Shown one piece after another: positions 61,019 to 64,000 of a DNA stretch of 64,000 bases. The notes under the pieces are model-generated. The model was not told the origin of the DNA. It saw only the letters and a list, made by a program, of their open reading frames with translations, and did not search any database. How positions within the stretch are numbered: position 1 is the first letter of the stretch; every line of letters begins with the position of its first letter. Position numbers and translations under genes: made by a program. Location: contig JAFFJZ010000004.1 of NCBI GenBank assembly GCA_018340375.1, positions 29,672,001 to 29,736,000 on the forward strand, read 5' to 3'. This DNA comes from Gonatopus flavifemur. Taxonomy: Eukaryota > Arthropoda > Insecta > Hymenoptera > Dryinidae.

Positions 61019-61254
61019 ACGTTTGTTTCGGCGAAACAAAATTTTGGTTGAAATGAACGCAAAGAAACTTTTTAGTTGGCTGAAATAAAATTTATTTAGG
61101 ATAAACAAAATTTATTTGTCTGTATGAAAGCCTCAATTATTGTGAACCAAATTTTGTTCACCCCAAATAAATTTTATTTCAGCCAACCAAAAAGTTTCTT
61201 TGCGTTCATTTCAACCAAAATTTTGTTTGGCTGGAACAAACTGTGTTTCCAGTG
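61019..61254. mobile_element. CACTG-family hairpin with 85-bp near-perfect arms, CA flanks
   Basis: Ends CACTGAAAAAACGTTTG and TGTGTTTCCAGTG; the arms carry AACAAAATTTTGGTTGAAAT and AACGCAAAGAAACTTTTT almost perfectly inverted, so this copy is young. CA flanks both sides rather than TA. Confidence 0.75.
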
Positions 61255-63408
61255 CAGGGTGAATGGGATCAAAATAAGCATATTGGCTGCACTGAGAAAA
61301 AGATTGATTTATAGTTAACAAACATATATTTGTTTATGCGGAAATAAATATTTATTTCATGCGAATCTATCATGATGCTGTCAAATATGATTTAATAACT
61401 ATTAACAAATGTTTATTTCTACTGAATATCACTTGTTTATTATTAATAGAATATATTTCATTCAAGTGTGTTTTCGATCATTTGTATTGTTAATTACACT
61501 CTTTCAACGTGTCAGTTGCTTGTATAATCTTCCTATCTACCGGAAAAAAATAACATGATCATAACGCACATCATTTAGTCCTGGGCAATGATACAAGCTA
61601 TAGCATCGTGTGCATAGAGAAAAATTGCATCGCTGATGCAAAATTGTATCGCGATTCGTGAAATTTTCAATGACAGATTATGAAATTTTTATAAGCAATT
61701 ACATGTTTTCTTCCAGACAGTGTATGGGGTAATTAGGATCACGTTTTCTGGGTTATTTGGATCATGAATTTTTTTGAGTCATATGAGAATGAAAGGCAAT
61801 AGTGGTACATCAACAGACTAGTATTGTTAGTTGTTGCTCTGAAAAATTCGTATACCCACCCAACGAAGACTGGATTTAGTGCAGTGGATATGAAGAATGG
61901 TCTTATGAAAAATGTGTCGACAAGAAAAGTGACACAGAAACGTTTATTTACCACATGTGCGTGTAATAATATTCTTTCTTTCAGTATTCAAAAGAGAGTT
62001 TCAAAGTGTGAATTCGTTTTTCATTTATATATGTTCCAGATTTATCAATGATCCTTTTCGCCCCCAATTTTGCGACGAATCGGATACTTGTCATTTTATG
62101 TTCATTTTGTTGTAAAACAAAGATCTGTGTATTTGAATATTATTCTTCTGCGTAAATCTCAAGAAAAAATTTCCCACAAACTCCCTGAAAAAATTCTCCT
62201 TTTGATCACATCTGTTCATTGAAAATAAAATGATCAGATTTGCCTTGATCTACTCCAGTTGACCCAAAAGTTAGTGGAAAATGATGCGTCAGGTGTCGAA
62301 CTGTTGCAATCTAAATTCAAGTTTTTTATTTTACTATGCTTAGAGTGTGTAAACCGTTTAGTCATTTTTGAAACGCTCAAAAGCAAACGAAATGTTTTAT
62401 TATAAAACACTTCATCTGAATTATCAACATATTTACACACTTTCAACCGTTTGAAAAGTGACTACACGATTTAAATACTCAGAGTGCATTGAAATAAAAC
62501 ACTGGAATTTGCAGTGTAGATTTTCCAGAACACGCTGTTCCAAAACAGTTAAGTATGAAACCTATAGTTGACTTTTCACATACTTTTGACGCACTTTGAC
62601 AAAAACTTCGTTACCTGGAAGTTTGTGGATAGCGGAACATGAGAGAATTTTGAGTGGCTCTCTAGAGATTTTCAGGGAATCTTGGGAAAAACTGTATCCT
62701 TCAAAAGGCGACCGAAAATTCGTGAACTTCAAAACTCTGCACAGATTCTATTTTCGTTCAATGGATGAGGATTAACCAAAATTAACAGACACCGTTTAGA
62801 GACTTTCAATGCACTTTCCAAAAGATGTTTTGCCGCAAGAATTCGTCAGTAATCTGTGAACACTTAGGCTTTAGAAACTTCTGCTTGACTTTTGAGAGTT
62901 TTGAGGAACTGGTTCAAATACTCCCTGGTAAAACAAGTTTTTCTGAAAATCTGTGAAAATTTTTTCAAACCCTGAAACACTCTTGCTCACTGGACACGGT
63001 TTTTGAATCGGAAATTGCTCTGAATATGTATGAATATCTGTAAGAAACTCTCTGAAAAAATATGAACACCTCTGAGATCCTCTGGAAAACTTTTCAGTGA
63101 AAATCTCTGAGATTTTCAGGAATTCTCAGGAAAATTTTTCCATCAGGACTTCGCTATCCAGAAGTTGGGAGAATGTCAGTGCATCGCGAGGAGTAATGAT
63201 GATGAGTCTTGTCAGCTACCCGCTGCCAATAATTTGGCATTGAATTATCAATCCCATGTGTATGCCTCTAGCTCGCCGGATCGAGGACCTCATTTGTGGC
63301 GAAGTTTTTGATCTCCATATCCCGAGTGGAAAAATTCTCAACTTTATATATAAATTATATCGAACCATATGTAAATTATATATAATTTCGGAATTTCTTT
63401 AGTCCCAG
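61255..63408. other. Non-coding stretch, probable scrt intron or upstream DNA
   Basis: CACTGAGAAAAAGATTG at 61289 is a lone CACTG-type terminus. 62890-63130 is a copy of the CTCTGAAAA dispersed repeat at 44995. No gene recognised. Confidence 0.4.
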
Positions 63409-63630
63409 AGGTCTCAGGTGATAAATGTAACCAAGGACTCAAGAAGTTTTAAAACGGACCTGGATCCAAAGTTCAATAGGTTACAGAACGCGGGTCACAG
63501 ATTATTAGACAGAATTATGAATAAAAAGGATAATGGTTCCATCATGAATGAAGATAAATGTGCTTTTAACAATGTTAAACTTATACCTACACATGAAACC
63601 ACGATCGTCACTTTTATGAGTTCTAGGGGT
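63409..63630 (+). other. Open, coding-like stretch of unknown identity
   Basis: From an acceptor-like TTCTTTAGTCCCAG (ending 63408) the frame through VTKDSRSFKTDLDPKFN, NAGHRLLDRIM and ETTIVTFMSS stays open for over 70 codons with balanced amino-acid use, unlike the AT-driven frames elsewhere. It runs straight into the TAGGGGTGTGCGA repeat at 63629. It could be an exon or an old transposon fragment. No family recognised. Confidence 0.3.
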
Positions 63631-64000
63631 GTGCGAGGCCCGAATAATTCGAATTCCCGATTCCAGGAATCGGGACGGGTGGAGATTTTTTCAATTTTCC
63701 GAATTTTCGAGGATCCGATTTGATTCGGGTTCCCGAAATTTTTCGGGTACTCGATTTAATACGGGTGCCTAAAATGTTTCAAGTACTCGAATGCATTCGG
63801 ATTTTCCAGTGCTTTCTGGGCATAGAATATGATTTGAATAATTCAATATTCGAGTATATTGAATCAGTCCACATTCTTGAGTTTCAAGTATCATATTTAA
63901 CTTTATCGAATATAAATATCCGATTCTGTTTCCATATCTATATCCGTTTCGGAAATATAGAAATATGAGAATACACGTGGGGAGTTACACGAAATCTGGA
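63629..64000. repeat. TAGGGGTGTGCGA repeat element, cut by the window end
   Basis: Begins TAGGGGTGTGCGAGGCCCGA and continues with many variants of ATTCGGGTTCCCGAA. The start resembles a hAT-type terminus; the other end is not in the window. Confidence 0.5.

Overview
The window looks like insect nuclear DNA. It is AT-rich, its genes have short introns with GT-AG borders, and it holds a mitochondrial m-AAA protease, an insect-type BTB/pipsqueak protein and a Scratch-type zinc-finger protein. The wealth of small hairpin transposons suggests a hymenopteran, perhaps a parasitoid wasp, but nothing here fixes the species. No bacterial, phage or CRISPR feature was seen.

Three genes can be reconstructed. 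A seven-exon gene (7620-9909, +) encodes a 510-residue BTB protein with four pipsqueak-type DNA-binding motifs. About 0.8 kb downstream on the same strand, a thirteen-exon gene (10737-15426) encodes an 829-residue AFG3L2 subunit of the mitochondrial m-AAA protease. At 57019-58961 (-) are the last two coding exons of scratch (scrt), a neuronal transcriptional repressor of the Snail superfamily; its first exon was not found. A decayed non-LTR retrotransposon reverse transcriptase lies at about 23.6-24.9 kb (-).

Most of the rest is layered non-autonomous transposons. (1) TTAA-bounded hairpins: seven stand end to end at 4580-7176, each sharing one TTAA with the next, and many share a terminus close to TTAAGGGGATACTAGCG. 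(2) hAT-like elements with 8-bp target duplications, seven of them exact, including one inside another inside a TTAA element. (3) TA/TG-flanked hairpins beginning CACTG and ending CAGTG, with very different interiors. (4) Elements ending in CCC..ACAGCAC / GTGCTGT..GGG. (5) A 1.4-kb TA-flanked element whose empty site survives in a related repeat 4.7 kb away.

By region: 1-7.2 kb is the transposon mosaic; 7.6-15.4 kb holds the two linked genes; 15.4-57 kb is a long intergenic stretch of repeats, the LINE remnant, a 142-bp tandem repeat and tRNA-like fragments; 57-59 kb holds scrt; 59-64 kb is probably its first intron or upstream DNA. The genes do not form a pathway: one is a nuclear DNA-binding protein, one an inner-mitochondrial-membrane protease and one a neural repressor.
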